A stretch of 64,000 nt of DNA. Origin: Chloroflexota bacterium (GTDB taxonomy: Bacteria; Chloroflexota; Limnocylindria; Limnocylindrales; CSP1-4). Position 1 is the stretch's first letter. Every line of letters starts with the position of its first letter. The position numbers were made by a program, and so were the translations under genes. The notes under the pieces were generated by a model. The model did no database searches. It was not told where the DNA came from and saw only the letters and a list, made by a program, of their open reading frames with translations. The stretch is taken from positions 1-64,000 of the forward strand of contig JACPOR010000009.1 in assembly GCA_016191425.1 (NCBI GenBank), written 5' to 3'. Below, piece after piece: positions 9,360 through 18,901 of the stretch.

Positions 9360-10573
9360 GCGACGGCTCCGCTGCCGAAGCGCGCCCGAAGTTCCAGATC
9401 CATTGCCACCAGTGCCTCGACATCGGGCGGCGGCCCGGACCGCGACCCGACGAGGTCAACGGCCTTCTCGAGGAGCCTCGGAATGCCCGGGAAGTCAAGG
9501 CTCCCATCGAGGAACCGCGTGACCGCGATCTCGTCGGCTGTCATGAGCGCCGCTGCGGCCCACGGTCCGGCAAGCCCGGCTTCGCGAGCGATTCGCAGGG
9601 CCGGGAACCGCGTCAGATCCGGCTTGCGAAAGTCCAGGCGCCCGATGGCTGCCAGGTCCGGAGCGGGGCTGGGTGACGGGCGGCGTTCGGGATAGGTGAG
9701 GGCGTACTGAATCGGAAGCCGCATATCGGGGGTCCCCAGTTGGGCTTTGACGGAGCCGTCAACAAACCGGACGGCGGAATGCACCACCGACTGAGGGTGG
9801 ATGACGACGTCGATCATGTCGTAGGGAACATCGTACAGCCAGTGTGCCTCGATGACCTCAAGGCCCTTGTTGGCGAGCGTAGCGCTGTCGACCGTGATCT
9901 TGCTACCCATCGACCACGTCGGATGGTGCAGGGCCTGTGCCGGGGTCACGGCGTCGAGCGCCTCCTGGTCGAACTCCAGGAACGGACCCCCGGACGCCGT
10001 CAGAATGAGCCCGGCGATGGTATCGGGACGCTCGCCGGCGAGGCACTGCCAGATGGCCGAGTGCTCCGAATCGATCGGCCGCACCCAGGCCAGCGGACTG
10101 GCAAGCGGATCTGCCGCGTCAGCGTCCCGCCGCTCGGTGGCCAGCCTCCGGGCGAGCGGCATGACCAGATGACCGCCTGCGACCAGCGTCTCCTTGTTCG
10201 CAGTCGCGACAGGCGTCCCGACGGCGAGGGCAGTGAGCACCGGACGCAGGCTGACCATGCCGCCCGAACCGACGATCAGGAGGTCGATATCGTCGCGTGC
10301 CGCCAGCTCGTCGAGCGCGGTGACGCCCGTCCGGATCAAGGTCCCGACCGGGACCTCACCCAGGCCATCCTGGATCGCATCGTCGGCGAGGATGGCGATC
10401 GATGGTCCCACCGCGCGGATCTGATCCCCGAGCAGTGCCGCATTTCGTCCCGCCCCGAGGCCGACCACGTCGAACCGCCCGTCCCGCCGCAGGACATCGA
10501 GAGCCTGGCGCCCGATCGAGCCCGTCGAGCCGAGCAAGACGACCCGAGTCCGCGGTTCCACCCCTGCCGTCAT
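9356..10573 (-). CDS. dxr: 1-deoxy-D-xylulose-5-phosphate reductoisomerase
   Basis: Second step of the MEP pathway: NADPH-dependent rearrangement and reduction of DXP to MEP. The 405-residue protein shows the nucleotide-binding GSTGSIGRQALDVL near residue 15, ANKETLVAGG, the metal and substrate site SEHSAIWQCL, and the flexible-loop region HPTWSMGSKITVDSATLANK followed by HPQSVVHS. All family landmarks and the length are normal. Sixteen bases downstream of cdsA and overlapping rseP. Confidence 0.96.
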   Translation of the reverse strand: MTAGVEPRTRVVLLGSTGSIGRQALDVLRRDGRFDVVGLGAGRNAALLGDQIRAVGPSIAILADDAIQDGLGEVPVGTLIRTGVTALDELAARDDIDLLIVGSGGMVSLRPVLTALAVGTPVATANKETLVAGGHLVMPLARRLATERRDADAADPLASPLAWVRPIDSEHSAIWQCLAGERPDTIAGLILTASGGPFLEFDQEALDAVTPAQALHHPTWSMGSKITVDSATLANKGLEVIEAHWLYDVPYDMIDVVIHPQSVVHSAVRFVDGSVKAQLGTPDMRLPIQYALTYPERRPSPSPAPDLAAIGRLDFRKPDLTRFPALRIAREAGLAGPWAAAALMTADEIAVTRFLDGSLDFPGIPRLLEKAVDLVGSRSGPPPDVEALVAMDLELRARFGSGAVA

Positions 10574-10589
10574 TCCGCCCGCTCCCGGC

Positions 10590-11420
10590 TCAGCGAAACG
10601 CCACGAGGACGTACAGGACGAGAGCAGGCGCGACGAACAGGAACGAGTCGAGGCGATCCAGGATCCCGCCGTGACCGCGAATCAGCCGCCCTGAATCCTT
10701 CGCGCCGGCCGCCCGCTTGAGCATGGATTCCACGAGGTCGCCGGCCTGCGCCGCCGCCGCGATGACGGGCCCGAGGAGCAGGCCCTGGATGAGATCGTGG
10801 CCCAGACCTGTGACGAGGAGCGTGGTAATCACGGTCACCGTGATCGTGCCCCCGATCACGCCTTCGACGGTCTTTGCCGGCGAGATATGGCTCATGAACC
10901 GGCGCCGCCCGAAGCGCCGGCCGACGAGGTATGCCCCCGTGTCGAACGCCCAGACGCCGAACACGAGGACGAACAGCCATCCACGCTCGGCCCCGAGGAA
11001 GGAAAGGAACGCCGAATCCGGGCTCGCCGGGGCCTGCTCGGCAAGGCGCGGAACGAACCCCAGTAACCCGACGTACAGGGCCCCGAACGTCGTTGTCATG
11101 AAGCCGGCCAAGCCCTCGCGGGGATCCTGTCGAGTCAACGCGGCGACCCCGGTCAGGACAATGCCGATGCTCGCGAGGAGCAGCCCGGAACCCCCCGGCA
11201 GGGCCGTGATCGGTTCGCTGACCGCGACGACGATGGCGAGGACGATCCCGAGTGCCGGGAACGCGGGGTGTCCGGCGGCCTCCAGCAGTCTGAAGACCTC
11301 CCGCGCTCCAAGACCCACGGCCACGGCCACCAGGAGGACGAGCCACGGCCCGCCCAGCCAGAGGATCAGCAGGAGCGGCGGGACGAGGATCGCCGCGCTC
11401 CGAGCGCGTTCGCTGAGCAT
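10590..11420 (-). CDS. cdsA: Phosphatidate cytidylyltransferase (CDP-diacylglycerol synthase)
   Basis: Makes CDP-diacylglycerol from phosphatidate and CTP at the inner face of the membrane, the branch point of phospholipid synthesis. The open frame extends upstream into uppS, but ATG at 11420, eight bases after the uppS stop, gives a normal 276-residue protein. Several hydrophobic segments run from residue 8 onward; the signature is the pair [12 protein letters not shown] and [25 protein letters not shown], with the conserved K-D and GHGG-D-R-D residues. Located in uppS-cdsA-dxr order. Confidence 0.93.
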   Translation of the reverse strand: MLSERARSAAILVPPLLLILWLGGPWLVLLVAVAVGLGAREVFRLLEAAGHPAFPALGIVLAIVVAVSEPITALPGGSGLLLASIGIVLTGVAALTRQDPREGLAGFMTTTFGALYVGLLGFVPRLAEQAPASPDSAFLSFLGAERGWLFVLVFGVWAFDTGAYLVGRRFGRRRFMSHISPAKTVEGVIGGTITVTVITTLLVTGLGHDLIQGLLLGPVIAAAAQAGDLVESMLKRAAGAKDSGRLIRGHGGILDRLDSFLFVAPALVLYVLVAFR

Positions 11421-11427
11421 GGGCCGC

Positions 11428-12222
11428 TCAGCGGCCGAAACGGCGCTGGCGGGAGGCATACTCGTCGAGCGCCGCGTCGAGCGACACCGCGTCGAAGTCG
11501 GGCCACAGGGTCTCGGTCGTGACGAGTTCGGCATATGCCGACTGCCAGATCAGGAAGTTCGAGAGCCGCTCCTCGCCCCCGGTTCGGATCACGAGATCCG
11601 GATCCGGCGTTCCGGCGGTATACAGCGCGGCTGCGACGGATGCCTCGTCGACCTCACCTGGCGACATGCCGGACGCGACGATCGCGCGGATCGCGTCGAC
11701 GAGCTCCGTCCGCCCGGCGTAGTTGAACGCGATCGTGAGGAGCATCTCCGCACCATCGGCGGTGGCCGCAAGGGCGTCGTCGATCGACGCCCGTGTAGCC
11801 TCGGGAAGTTCGTTCAGGCGACCGATCATCCGCACTCGGACCCCCTGGCTGCGGAGTTCCGCGGTCTCGTTGCGGATGGCGGCTTCGAGCAGGCCGAAGA
11901 GAGCGGCCACCTCGTCGTCACTGCGAGCCCAGTTCTCACGGCTGAAGGCATACAGGGTGAGCGCCCCGATGCCCCGCCGACGCGCATGGCGGAGGACCGT
12001 CCGGATTGCCTCGACCCCGGCGGGGTGGCCCTCGAGATCGTCGAGCCCGCGCTGCCTGGCCCAACGCCGGTTGCCGTCCATGATGATCGCGACATGGCGT
12101 GGCAGATCAACGTGGGCCGGAGTTGACGCAGGTACGCCCGGTCGACCTGGCTCCGTGCTGAGATCGTTCTCGTGCGCCGTAGGTGGCGCATCGGTCGGCC
12201 GAACGAGCGGTGCTCGCGCCAC
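11428..12222 (-). CDS. uppS: Isoprenyl transferase (undecaprenyl diphosphate synthase)
   Basis: cis-Prenyltransferase that extends farnesyl diphosphate to the C55 carrier lipid for cell-wall synthesis. Residues 1-40 are a variable, probably disordered extension; then [18 protein letters not shown] with the catalytic Asp, [17 protein letters not shown], and the C-terminal [18 protein letters not shown] and ETLWPDFD motifs. 264 residues, slightly long because of the N-terminal extension; an internal start is possible. Overlaps the frr stop by one base. Confidence 0.95.
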   Translation of the reverse strand: MARAPLVRPTDAPPTAHENDLSTEPGRPGVPASTPAHVDLPRHVAIIMDGNRRWARQRGLDDLEGHPAGVEAIRTVLRHARRRGIGALTLYAFSRENWARSDDEVAALFGLLEAAIRNETAELRSQGVRVRMIGRLNELPEATRASIDDALAATADGAEMLLTIAFNYAGRTELVDAIRAIVASGMSPGEVDEASVAAALYTAGTPDPDLVIRTGGEERLSNFLIWQSAYAELVTTETLWPDFDAVSLDAALDEYASRQRRFGR

Positions 12223-12779
12223 TAGACCTCCAGGACCTCCTGTTCCTTGGCGGCGCCGACGCGATCGACTTCGCCGATGTGGCGGTCTGTCGTCTTCTGG
12301 ATGGCGTCGAGCGTCCGATGCGCGTCGTCCGCGCCGACCTCGCTGTCGCGCTCGAGCTTCTTGAGCTGGTCGGCGGCGTCGCGGCGCAGGTTGCGGATCT
12401 CGACCCGCGCTTCCTCCATGCGCCGATGGACCGCCTTGACGATGTCGCGGCGGCGCTCCTCCGTGAGCGGCGGGATGTTGAGCCGAACGACGGTCCCGTC
12501 AACGTTCGGCGTGAGGCCGATGTCGCTCTTGAGAATGGCCTTTTCGATCGCGCCGAGGACGGCACGGTCCCACGGTTGAATCACGATCTGGTGGGCCTCC
12601 GGCACGCTGATGCCGGCGAGCTGGTTCAGCGGGGTCTCCGTGCCGTAGTAGTCGACGTGGATGCGCTCGACCAGACTCGTCGAGGCTCGGCCCGTCCGGA
12701 GTCCCTGGAAGTCGCGTTCCATCGCCTCGATGGCGCGGCCCATGCGCTGATCGGCGGCCGTGACGATCTCGATGTTCAT
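12222..12779 (-). CDS. frr: Ribosome recycling factor
   Basis: RRF splits post-termination ribosomes with EF-G. 185 residues, exactly the family length, with the three-helix-bundle pattern: [19 protein letters not shown] near the start, the [20 protein letters not shown] insertion domain, [20 protein letters not shown] and [18 protein letters not shown]. Overlaps pyrH by four bases, in the canonical pyrH-frr pair. Confidence 0.97.
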   Translation of the reverse strand: MNIEIVTAADQRMGRAIEAMERDFQGLRTGRASTSLVERIHVDYYGTETPLNQLAGISVPEAHQIVIQPWDRAVLGAIEKAILKSDIGLTPNVDGTVVRLNIPPLTEERRRDIVKAVHRRMEEARVEIRNLRRDAADQLKKLERDSEVGADDAHRTLDAIQKTTDRHIGEVDRVGAAKEQEVLEV

Positions 12780-13534
12780 GGCTGGCCGTCTCCCGAAAGC
12801 TCGGCGGCGATGCGCGTCCCGACGGAATCGCCCAGGGCAACACGAACGATGTTGTCCGGCTTGTTCAGGTCGAAGACAACAATCGGAAGGTCATTTTCCA
12901 TACACAGTGCGACGGCCGCCGCGTCCATGACCTTGAGCTGGTCCCGCAGCAGGTCCGCGTAGGCGAGCTGCGCATATCGGTGGGCGTCCGGGGTCTGCAT
13001 GGGATCCGCATCGTAGACGCCATCGACCTTCGTGGCCTTCAGGAGCACCTCGGCGCCGATCTCGACCGCCCGCAGCGCGGCCGCCGTGTCGGTGGTGAAG
13101 TACGGGTTGCCGGTCCCGGCCACGAATATCGTGACCCGACCCTTCTCCAGATGACGGATGGCGCGACGCCGGATATACGGCTCGGCGATCTCGTTCATGG
13201 CGATCGCGCTCATCAGACGATTCTGGATCCCGGCCCGTTCAAGGGCATCTTGAAGCGCGAGTCCGTTCATGACGGTCGCCAGCATGCCGATGTAGTCCCC
13301 AGTCGCACGGTCCATGCCGCGCGCCGATGCCGCCAGGCCACGGAAGATGTTGCCGCCACCAACGACGATTCCTACCTGCACCCCGGTCGCCTGGACCCTC
13401 GCGACCTGGCTGGCGATGAAGGCGCACACGGCCGGGTCAACCCCATAGCTTCTATCGCCGAGGAGCGCCTCCCCGGACAGCTTCAGCAGGATCCGGCGAT
13501 AGCGAACCGGCGTGCCTCCCTGTTCGACCGTCAC
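12776..13534 (-). CDS. pyrH: Uridylate kinase
   Basis: Hexameric UMP kinase that feeds pyrimidine nucleotide synthesis; amino-acid-kinase fold. 252 residues with [14 protein letters not shown] near the start, [20 protein letters not shown] in the phosphate-binding loop region, [17 protein letters not shown], and [13 protein letters not shown]. Overlaps tsf and frr by four bases each; rpsB-tsf-pyrH-frr is a strongly conserved cluster. Confidence 0.97.
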   Translation of the reverse strand: MTVEQGGTPVRYRRILLKLSGEALLGDRSYGVDPAVCAFIASQVARVQATGVQVGIVVGGGNIFRGLAASARGMDRATGDYIGMLATVMNGLALQDALERAGIQNRLMSAIAMNEIAEPYIRRRAIRHLEKGRVTIFVAGTGNPYFTTDTAAALRAVEIGAEVLLKATKVDGVYDADPMQTPDAHRYAQLAYADLLRDQLKVMDAAAVALCMENDLPIVVFDLNKPDNIVRVALGDSVGTRIAAELSGDGQP

Positions 13535-14130
13535 AGTTCCTCCCCGAGTGCGTATCGGACGAACCGCCGCACCCGGATGTTCTCCCCGATGGTCGAAATC
13601 CTCTCGTTGACGAGGTCGCGCACGGAGCGCTCCTCATCACGGAACGGCTGTTCGAGGAGGCAGACCTCCCGGAACCACTTCTGCAGCTGGCCATCCACGA
13701 TCTTCTCGCGGATCTCGGCAGGCTTTGAGGCGGCCGTTGGATCGGCGGCGAGCTCGGTCTTCTTCAGTTCGAGGTCGGCGGTCGGAATACCGTCGGCATC
13801 CACATACAGCGGGGCCAGGCCGGCCACCTGGACCGCCAGGTCACGGACCAGCTTCTGGAATTCATCTGTTCGGGCGACGAAGTCCGTTTCACAGTTGACC
13901 TCGATAAGGACGCCGACCCGACCGCCCGTGTGGATGTAGCTGGAGACGAGGCCTTCGCGAGCGTCACGGCCGGACTTCTTGGCAGCCGCGGCAAGGCCAC
14001 GCTCGCGAAGGAGCACGATCGCCTTTTCCACATCCCCGCCGGTCTCGTCGAGGACGCGCTTGCAGTCCATGTACCCGGCTCCGGTTCGCTCGCGAAGATC
14101 CTTCACCGCCGCAGCGCTGATTGTGGCCAT
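13531..14130 (-). CDS. tsf: Elongation factor Ts
   Basis: Nucleotide-exchange factor for EF-Tu. 199 residues, the short form lacking the second half of the E. coli dimerisation region. The N-terminal UBA-like domain reads [19 protein letters not shown], followed by the exchange motif [14 protein letters not shown] and the C-terminal [20 protein letters not shown]. Starts 71 bases after rpsB and overlaps pyrH by four bases. Confidence 0.96.
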   Translation of the reverse strand: MATISAAAVKDLRERTGAGYMDCKRVLDETGGDVEKAIVLLRERGLAAAAKKSGRDAREGLVSSYIHTGGRVGVLIEVNCETDFVARTDEFQKLVRDLAVQVAGLAPLYVDADGIPTADLELKKTELAADPTAASKPAEIREKIVDGQLQKWFREVCLLEQPFRDEERSVRDLVNERISTIGENIRVRRFVRYALGEEL

Positions 14131-14201
14131 GCTGGTCTGTTGCTCCTGTTTCAGGCGGTACGCCGACGCACCGCGGTGGATGTTCGGTCCGATTCGATGG
14201 G

Positions 14202-15146
14202 TCAGCCGGCCGTTTCAGCGGCAGCCCGCTCCGCCGCCTCACGGGCCAGCTCGGCCGCGATTTCCTCGGGTGTGGCCGTCGGCTCCTCGACGATCGGCAA
14301 GACCGGCGCTCCCGGTAGGAGGTCGTCATCATCATCCGGCGCGAAGCTGAGGGCGGCTCCGCCGGCGAGCGCTGCGACGAGCGCGTCACTCGCGCCCACG
14401 TCGTCGTATTCCGGCTCGATGAGCGTCGGCTCCGGCTCGGGCTCCGTCGTGGCCCGTGAAGCACGCTCCTGGGCGCCTTCGATCGCCGCGTCGGCGACGA
14501 GCGAGCACAGCAGGCGGATCGCCCGGATGGCGTCGTCATTGGCCGGGATGATGAAGTCGATCTCATCGGGATCGACGTTCGTGTCCCCTGTCCCCACCAC
14601 CGGCAGCTCGAGCTTGTTCGCCTCCGTGATCGCGATCCGCTCTCGATGGGGGTCCACGATGAAGACGGCGCCCGGGAGACGCTTCATCTTGCGAATGCCG
14701 CCGAGCGTGGCCGTCAGCTTGTTCAACTCCTCGGTGAGCTTCGCGGCCTCCTTCTTCGGCAGCCGTTCGAACTCGCTGGATTGCTGGCGGGCCTCAAGCT
14801 GCTCCATGAGCCCGATCCGCTTCTTGATCGTGGTGAAGTTCGTGAGCATGCCGCCGAGCCAGCGCTTGTTGATGTATGGCATCCCGGCGCGCATCGCCTC
14901 CTCGGCGATGGGCTCCTGGGCCTGCTTCTTCGTTCCGATGAAGAGGACGGGCTCGCCGCGGGCAACGGTCTCCCGGACGAAGTCGAGCGCGACCTCGAGT
15001 CGCTTCGCCGTCTGGGCCAGATCGATGATATGGATTCCGTTGCGCTCCGCGAAGATGAACGGGCGCATCTTGGGGTTCCAGCGGCGCGTCTGGTGCCCGA
15101 AGTGGACACCGGCTTCGAGCAGCTGCCGCATTGAGACGGACGGCAC
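14202..15146 (-). CDS. rpsB: 30S ribosomal protein S2 with acidic C-terminal tail
   Basis: S2 sits on the back of the 30S subunit. An open frame runs far upstream, but GTG at 15146 is preceded by AGGAGG nine bases away and gives [20 protein letters not shown], the usual start. The conserved domain runs to about residue 230 ([45 protein letters not shown]-like [19 protein letters not shown]). The last 80 residues are an unusual Asp/Glu/Ala/Pro-rich tail with a run of five aspartates and a terminal alanine-rich helix, probably disordered; such tails are seen on S2 in several high-GC phyla. Confidence 0.95.
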   Translation of the reverse strand: MPSVSMRQLLEAGVHFGHQTRRWNPKMRPFIFAERNGIHIIDLAQTAKRLEVALDFVRETVARGEPVLFIGTKKQAQEPIAEEAMRAGMPYINKRWLGGMLTNFTTIKKRIGLMEQLEARQQSSEFERLPKKEAAKLTEELNKLTATLGGIRKMKRLPGAVFIVDPHRERIAITEANKLELPVVGTGDTNVDPDEIDFIIPANDDAIRAIRLLCSLVADAAIEGAQERASRATTEPEPEPTLIEPEYDDVGASDALVAALAGGAALSFAPDDDDDLLPGAPVLPIVEEPTATPEEIAAELAREAAERAAAETAG

Positions 15147-15323
15147 GGGTTTCGACCTCCTGATCCGGTTGTTCCGCCGCGGATCCCGTCGCCGAGGACC
15201 GCTCAGCCTCGCGTCGGCGAACCTGCTCGGCACCGTCCCGGTCGGAACGATCCGCGTGTGAGCTCCGCGCCAATCGGCGACGGGCATGGCTGCCGCGAAC
15301 GGTCCACGGCGGGCCGGAGTGTA
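15147..15323 (-). promoter_or_regulatory. rpsB promoter and long 5' leader
   Basis: The minus strand carries TGC-TACACT-CCGG with TACACT at 15323-15318. No convincing -35 is visible, so it looks like an extended -10 promoter. The predicted leader is about 165 bases, long for this compact genome, and could house an S2 autoregulatory structure; I did not recognise a known leader consensus. The ribosome-binding site AGGAGG ends nine bases before the GTG start. Confidence 0.5.
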
Positions 15324-15354
15324 GCACAGGGTCCCGAACGGACCCCTCCGCCTG

Positions 15355-15747
15355 CTAGATCGCCGCCACGTGGTGGCGCACGCGGACCACGCCACCGTCA
15401 ACCTCGGGCGGCTCGACGACCACGAGATCCAGGCGCAGCGGGAGCGGCGGAATCGAGGTCCCGTCCGGGAGCACACCCTGGGCTCGAAGCGCCTGGGCGG
15501 CTCGCCGCAACCGAATCCGCTTCCGGGCGTCCACCGTCTCCTCGGGTGCTCCAAACTCTCTCGTGGCCCTGGCCCGGACCTCCACGATGACGAGGCGCGC
15601 GGGCGTGACGAGATCGAGCGCCACGATGTCCAGCTCGGCCCGGCCCACGCGAACCTGCCGACCGAGGATCTGCCATCCAGCGGCTACGAGCCTGTCCGTC
15701 ACCAGTTGCTCTGCCGCGTCGCCGATCTGTTGCGCCTCAGTCCGCAT
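15355..15747 (-). CDS. yraN: YraN/UPF0102 family nuclease-fold protein
   Basis: Small protein of the restriction-endonuclease-like fold with no established function; may act in recombination or repair. In 130 residues the family core is clear: an N-terminal helix ([20 protein letters not shown]), [25 protein letters not shown] (the family has E-x-K; here E-V-R, so the catalytic lysine is replaced by arginine) and [16 protein letters not shown]. It usually neighbours rnhB, as here. About 185 bases separate it from rnhB; that gap contains only a short imperfect direct repeat (CGGTACGCCGAgCA / CGGTACGCCGAcCA). Confidence 0.85.
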   Translation of the reverse strand: MRTEAQQIGDAAEQLVTDRLVAAGWQILGRQVRVGRAELDIVALDLVTPARLVIVEVRARATREFGAPEETVDARKRIRLRRAAQALRAQGVLPDGTSIPPLPLRLDLVVVEPPEVDGGVVRVRHHVAAI

Positions 15748-15932
15748 ACCGCGAGGATCGCAGGCGTCACTGCACTGCCGCTTATCTGGGGATCACATCG
15801 AGCGGTGACCGGCCCGTTGAATGGCTCGACCGACTGGGCCCGCCAAACCGGCGGCCCGGTACGCCGAGCATGCAAGCGACCGCGCGGTACGCCGACCACG
15901 CACGCGGCAGCCCAGTCTCGGATTGCCGAGGC

Positions 15933-16766
15933 TCAACCCGGACGGACGACGTCCGGTTCGTCAGTCTCGGGCATCGCCAGGGTCAATTCGAGGTTCTCGA
16001 CAAGGCCCGCGACCAGGTCCCGGACGTCGGGAAGATCGCAGGGCGCCATGACGGGTACCGCTCGGGGCACCCCGACGGGTACCGGTCGGCGGACCAACGG
16101 ATCACCGTGATCTCCAGCATCGAGGCCCATGGCCAGCTGGTCGCCGGCCAGCGTCCGCTGCAGGGCCAGAAAGCTGCGCCGATGGAAGGGCGTGAGGCCC
16201 AGGCGGCGAATGGCCTGTCGATGTTCTGGCGTCGCGTAGCCCTGATTGCGTTCCCAGCCGTAGCCCGGGTAGCGGGCGGCGAGCCGCGCCATCATCCTAT
16301 CCCGGACGACCTTCGCGACCACGGAGGCACAGGCGATCGAGTAGGAGATCGCGTCTCCGTCGACGATCGCCGTGTACGGTCCCACGTGGCCTTCGAAGCC
16401 GACGATGCGGTTCCCGTCGACGAGCACGTGGTCGTGGCCGCCGAGCCGCGCGATGGCGCGACGCATCGCCAGGTGTGTGGCGTGGTAGATGTTCAGCCGA
16501 TCGATTTCGCCGACCGACGCCGCGCCCACGCCGACCGCGAGAGCCCGGCGCTGGATCTCCGGCGCAAGGTGCTCGCGCTGCGCGGCGGAAAGGGTCTTCG
16601 AATCGCGGACGCCCGGAATGCGGTGGCTGTACGGACGGATGATGACCGCGGCCGCCACGACCGCCCCGCAGGTCGGCGCCACCCCGACCTCGTCGACCCC
16701 AGCGAGGCGCCCCAGACCCGCGCTCCACAGCGGCCGTTCGATCCTGAAGGTCGGGTTCCTGGGCAC
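15933..16766 (-). CDS. rnhB: Ribonuclease HII with altered GRG motif and C-terminal extension
   Basis: RNase HII cleaves RNA in RNA/DNA hybrids and initiates ribonucleotide excision. 277 residues; the core (1 to about 215) has the first acidic pair in GVDEVG, DSKTLS, LVDGN and SVVAKVVRDRMM with GYGWERNQGYATPEH, all correct. The family motif DExGRGxLAGP, however, reads DEVGVAPTCGAV: the GRG that contacts the ribose 2'-OH is missing. A C-terminal extension of about 60 residues is proline/valine/aspartate-rich and has no recognisable domain. Position next to rplS and yraN is canonical. Confidence 0.88.
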   Translation of the reverse strand: MPRNPTFRIERPLWSAGLGRLAGVDEVGVAPTCGAVVAAAVIIRPYSHRIPGVRDSKTLSAAQREHLAPEIQRRALAVGVGAASVGEIDRLNIYHATHLAMRRAIARLGGHDHVLVDGNRIVGFEGHVGPYTAIVDGDAISYSIACASVVAKVVRDRMMARLAARYPGYGWERNQGYATPEHRQAIRRLGLTPFHRRSFLALQRTLAGDQLAMGLDAGDHGDPLVRRPVPVGVPRAVPVMAPCDLPDVRDLVAGLVENLELTLAMPETDEPDVVRPG

Positions 16767-16891
16767 GACGGCAAGCCTACCCTGATGACCTGTTGCGCGC
16801 CGAACATAGGATCAGGCGACCCCGTCGGGGCGACGGGGTCGTGCGGGACGCTCCGGCCGCTGGCCCTTGGCCCTGGGCCGCCGGTCGCCGG

Positions 16892-17242
16892 TCAGGCGTT
16901 CGTTCGGCGTTCGCGCAGTGTCGCGGCCTTGCCGACCCGCTTTCGGAGGAAGTACAGCTGCGCACGCCGCACCTGGCCGTGTCGCACGACCTCGATCTTC
17001 TCGATGCGCGGGCTGTTGATCTTGAAGGTTCGCTCGACGCCGACGCCGCTGGCCAGCTTGCGGACCGTGAGCGATCGGGTGATGCCGCCGCCGCGGAGGC
17101 GCATCACTGTCCCCTCGAAGACCTGCACGCGCTCCTTGCCGCCTTCGAGGACCCGCGCGAAGACGCGCACGGTGTCACCGCTGGCGAGAGCCGGAAGGTC
17201 GGTTCGGATCTGTTCGGCGACAATCTCGTCGAGCACGTTCAC
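16892..17242 (-). CDS. rplS: 50S ribosomal protein L19
   Basis: bL19 lies at the subunit interface. 116 residues: NVLDEIVAEQIRTDLPALASGDTVRV at the start, EGTVMRLRGGGITRSLTVRK in the middle and the basic HGQVRRAQLYFLRKRVGKAATLRER end, a full-length match. Preceded by its own extended -10 promoter (17323-17328) after the trmD repeats, and followed by rnhB 125 bases later. Confidence 0.97.
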   Translation of the reverse strand: MNVLDEIVAEQIRTDLPALASGDTVRVFARVLEGGKERVQVFEGTVMRLRGGGITRSLTVRKLASGVGVERTFKINSPRIEKIEVVRHGQVRRAQLYFLRKRVGKAATLRERRTNA

Positions 17243-17322
17243 GATGGCGATTCCTGATCAGTGGGCAGCCATGGCTGCGGGATTGGGCATCGATGCTGAC
17301 GGTCGGTTTCGACCGGCGGCGG

Positions 17323-17331
17323 AGTATAGCA
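17323..17331 (-). promoter_or_regulatory. Extended -10 promoter of rplS
   Basis: TGC-TATACT-CCGCC on the minus strand, TATACT at 17328-17323, about 80 bases upstream of the rplS start. One of the recurring TGC-TAnACT-CC elements in the window. No good -35 is visible. Confidence 0.55.
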
Positions 17332-17341
17332 CGGGCCTGGT

Positions 17342-17435
17342 GTCAGTCCGGCGCTGACAGGTCTGTCCGGCGCTCACAGGTCAGTCCGGCGCCGACAGGT
17401 CTGTCCGGCGCTCACAGGTCAGTCCGGCGCCGGCG
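17342..17435. repeat. Five 19-bp tandem repeats spanning the trmD stop codon
   Basis: Units of 19 bases (consensus GTCWGTCCGGCGCYSACAG on +) begin at 17342, 17361, 17380, 17399 and, incomplete, 17418. Odd and even copies alternate (CAG/CTG type), giving a 38-base higher-order period. The rightmost unit contains the last codons and TGA of trmD. Read on the minus strand the copies put TGA codons in all three frames within 38 bases of the trmD stop. Confidence 0.9.
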
Positions 17436-18168
17436 ATTCCCCTTCACCGTCCGGATTTGGGAGGATGAGGTCCAGCATGCCCCGTTCCTCGGGGCTGAAC
17501 GGCCGTGACCCGAGCAGGTCGGGGCGCTGTTCCATCGTGCGTCGGAGGGCCTCCTCGAGACGCCATCGGCGTACCGCTTCGTGGTTCCCGCTCGTGAGGA
17601 CCTCGGGTATGCCCATGCCGCGAAACACCGCCGGGCGGGTGAACTGCGGATACTCGAGGAGGCCGCGGGTGAACGATTCCTCTGCGGTCGACGCATCATC
17701 GATCGCCCCGGGCAGCAACCGGATCGTGGCGTCGATGATGAGGAGCGCAGGCAACTCGCCGCCCGTCACCACGAAGTCGCCGATAGAGAGCTCCAGGTCG
17801 ACCAGGTCGCGGATCCGATCGTCCACGCCCTCGTATCGCGGGCAGACGAAGACCAGGTGCTCGCGAATCGCGAGATCAGCGGCGCGTTCGTGGCGGAACA
17901 CCTCGCCACCGGGGTCCAGAAGGATCGCCGTGGTGGCGGTGCCTCGACGCTCATCGAGCGCCGCGGCAACCGGTTCCGGCCGCATCACCATGCCCGGCCC
18001 GCCTCCGTACGGGGCGTCATCCACGCTCCGGTGACGTCCCAGCCCCCACGTTCGGAGGTCGTGGACCCGTATCTCGGCCAACCCCTGCTCCTGGATGCGG
18101 GCCGGAATGCTGCCCGATAGCGGACCTTCGAACATCGCGGGAAAGAGGGTCAAGACGTCGATTCGCAC
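17419..18168 (-). CDS. trmD: tRNA (guanine-37-N1)-methyltransferase
   Basis: SPOUT methyltransferase making m1G37 in tRNAs, which prevents +1 frameshifting. 249 residues with IDVLTLFPAMFEGPL at the N-terminus, DDAPYGGGPGMVMRPEP, the knot residues in CPRYEGVDDRI and IGDFVVTGGELPALLIIDA, and a C-terminal DNA-binding-like domain. The final codons (APD-stop) lie inside a tandem repeat array. Two bases after rimM; canonical rimM-trmD-rplS order. Confidence 0.96.
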   Translation of the reverse strand: MRIDVLTLFPAMFEGPLSGSIPARIQEQGLAEIRVHDLRTWGLGRHRSVDDAPYGGGPGMVMRPEPVAAALDERRGTATTAILLDPGGEVFRHERAADLAIREHLVFVCPRYEGVDDRIRDLVDLELSIGDFVVTGGELPALLIIDATIRLLPGAIDDASTAEESFTRGLLEYPQFTRPAVFRGMGIPEVLTSGNHEAVRRWRLEEALRRTMEQRPDLLGSRPFSPEERGMLDLILPNPDGEGESPAPD

Positions 18169-18170
18169 GG

Positions 18171-18878
18171 TCAGTCGGCGGCGTCGCCCGGGGCCGGTTC
18201 GGGTGCCGGAGCCGCCGTCGCGTCAGCGGACCCCTCCGTCGGGGTCGTGACCGCGGGCGCCGACGCTGCCCCGATCGACGCTCCTTCTGCCGCGCCCTTC
18301 CCGTGGCGGGACCAGCGCGGCCGCTTGCGCGGTGGCCGGGGCTTCGGCTCGTCGACCGGCGCTCCCGCCAGGTCCAGGACCACCTCGTCCACGACGATCT
18401 CGCCTCGCTCCGGCGCGAAGACCTTGACGATGGACTTGACGAGCGGCAGGTCGAACTCGCCGACGCTCCCGCCCCGCACCACGAAGATCTCGGCGGTCGC
18501 CACCCGGTAGATGTCGGCCACGGAGCCGAGGACCTGGCCCTCGAGGCCGCGCACCTCGACGCCGATCACCTCGTGCCAGTACGCGGCACCCGGTTCCAGA
18601 TCCGTGGCCCGGTCGACGACCGTCTCGAGATACGCGTCCCGGAGCGACTCCGCGGCGTTGCGGCTGCCGACCTCCGCGAAACGCAGGCGCCAGCCAGGTC
18701 CATCGTCGACGGCCGCCGCCTCGACGATCGTCAGCGGAGCCGTTCCCCCTTCCGGGTGGAGGACGTGGCCGACCGCGAAACGGACCTCGGGCTGATCCGT
18801 CAGGACCTCCACCCGGACGACGCCGTGAAGCCCGTGGAGCCCGCGGACCCGGGCCACCACGAGTCGCGTCTCGGACAC
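18171..18878 (-). CDS. rimM: 16S rRNA processing protein RimM with long disordered C-terminus
   Basis: RimM helps mature the 30S head by binding S19. An upstream-open frame overlaps khpA and rpsP; the start is placed at GTG 18878, giving SETRLVVARVRGLHGLHGVV, the usual N-terminus. Residues 1-90 are the RimM domain, about 95-165 the PRC-barrel (AAYWHEVIGVEVRGLEG, LGSVADIYRVATAEIFVV, PLVKSIVKVFAPERGEIVV). The remaining 70 residues, Pro/Arg/Lys-rich then Ala/Pro/Glu-rich, are absent from most homologues. A TTG start a few codons upstream is also possible. Confidence 0.92.
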   Translation of the reverse strand: MSETRLVVARVRGLHGLHGVVRVEVLTDQPEVRFAVGHVLHPEGGTAPLTIVEAAAVDDGPGWRLRFAEVGSRNAAESLRDAYLETVVDRATDLEPGAAYWHEVIGVEVRGLEGQVLGSVADIYRVATAEIFVVRGGSVGEFDLPLVKSIVKVFAPERGEIVVDEVVLDLAGAPVDEPKPRPPRKRPRWSRHGKGAAEGASIGAASAPAVTTPTEGSADATAAPAPEPAPGDAAD

Positions 18879-18901
18879 CGGGGCGCCCGTCAACGCGTCG
18901 C

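Noticed and set aside
17342-17435. CRISPR-like short repeats
   Set aside because: Units are directly adjacent with no unique spacers and only 19 bases long, and no cas genes are present.
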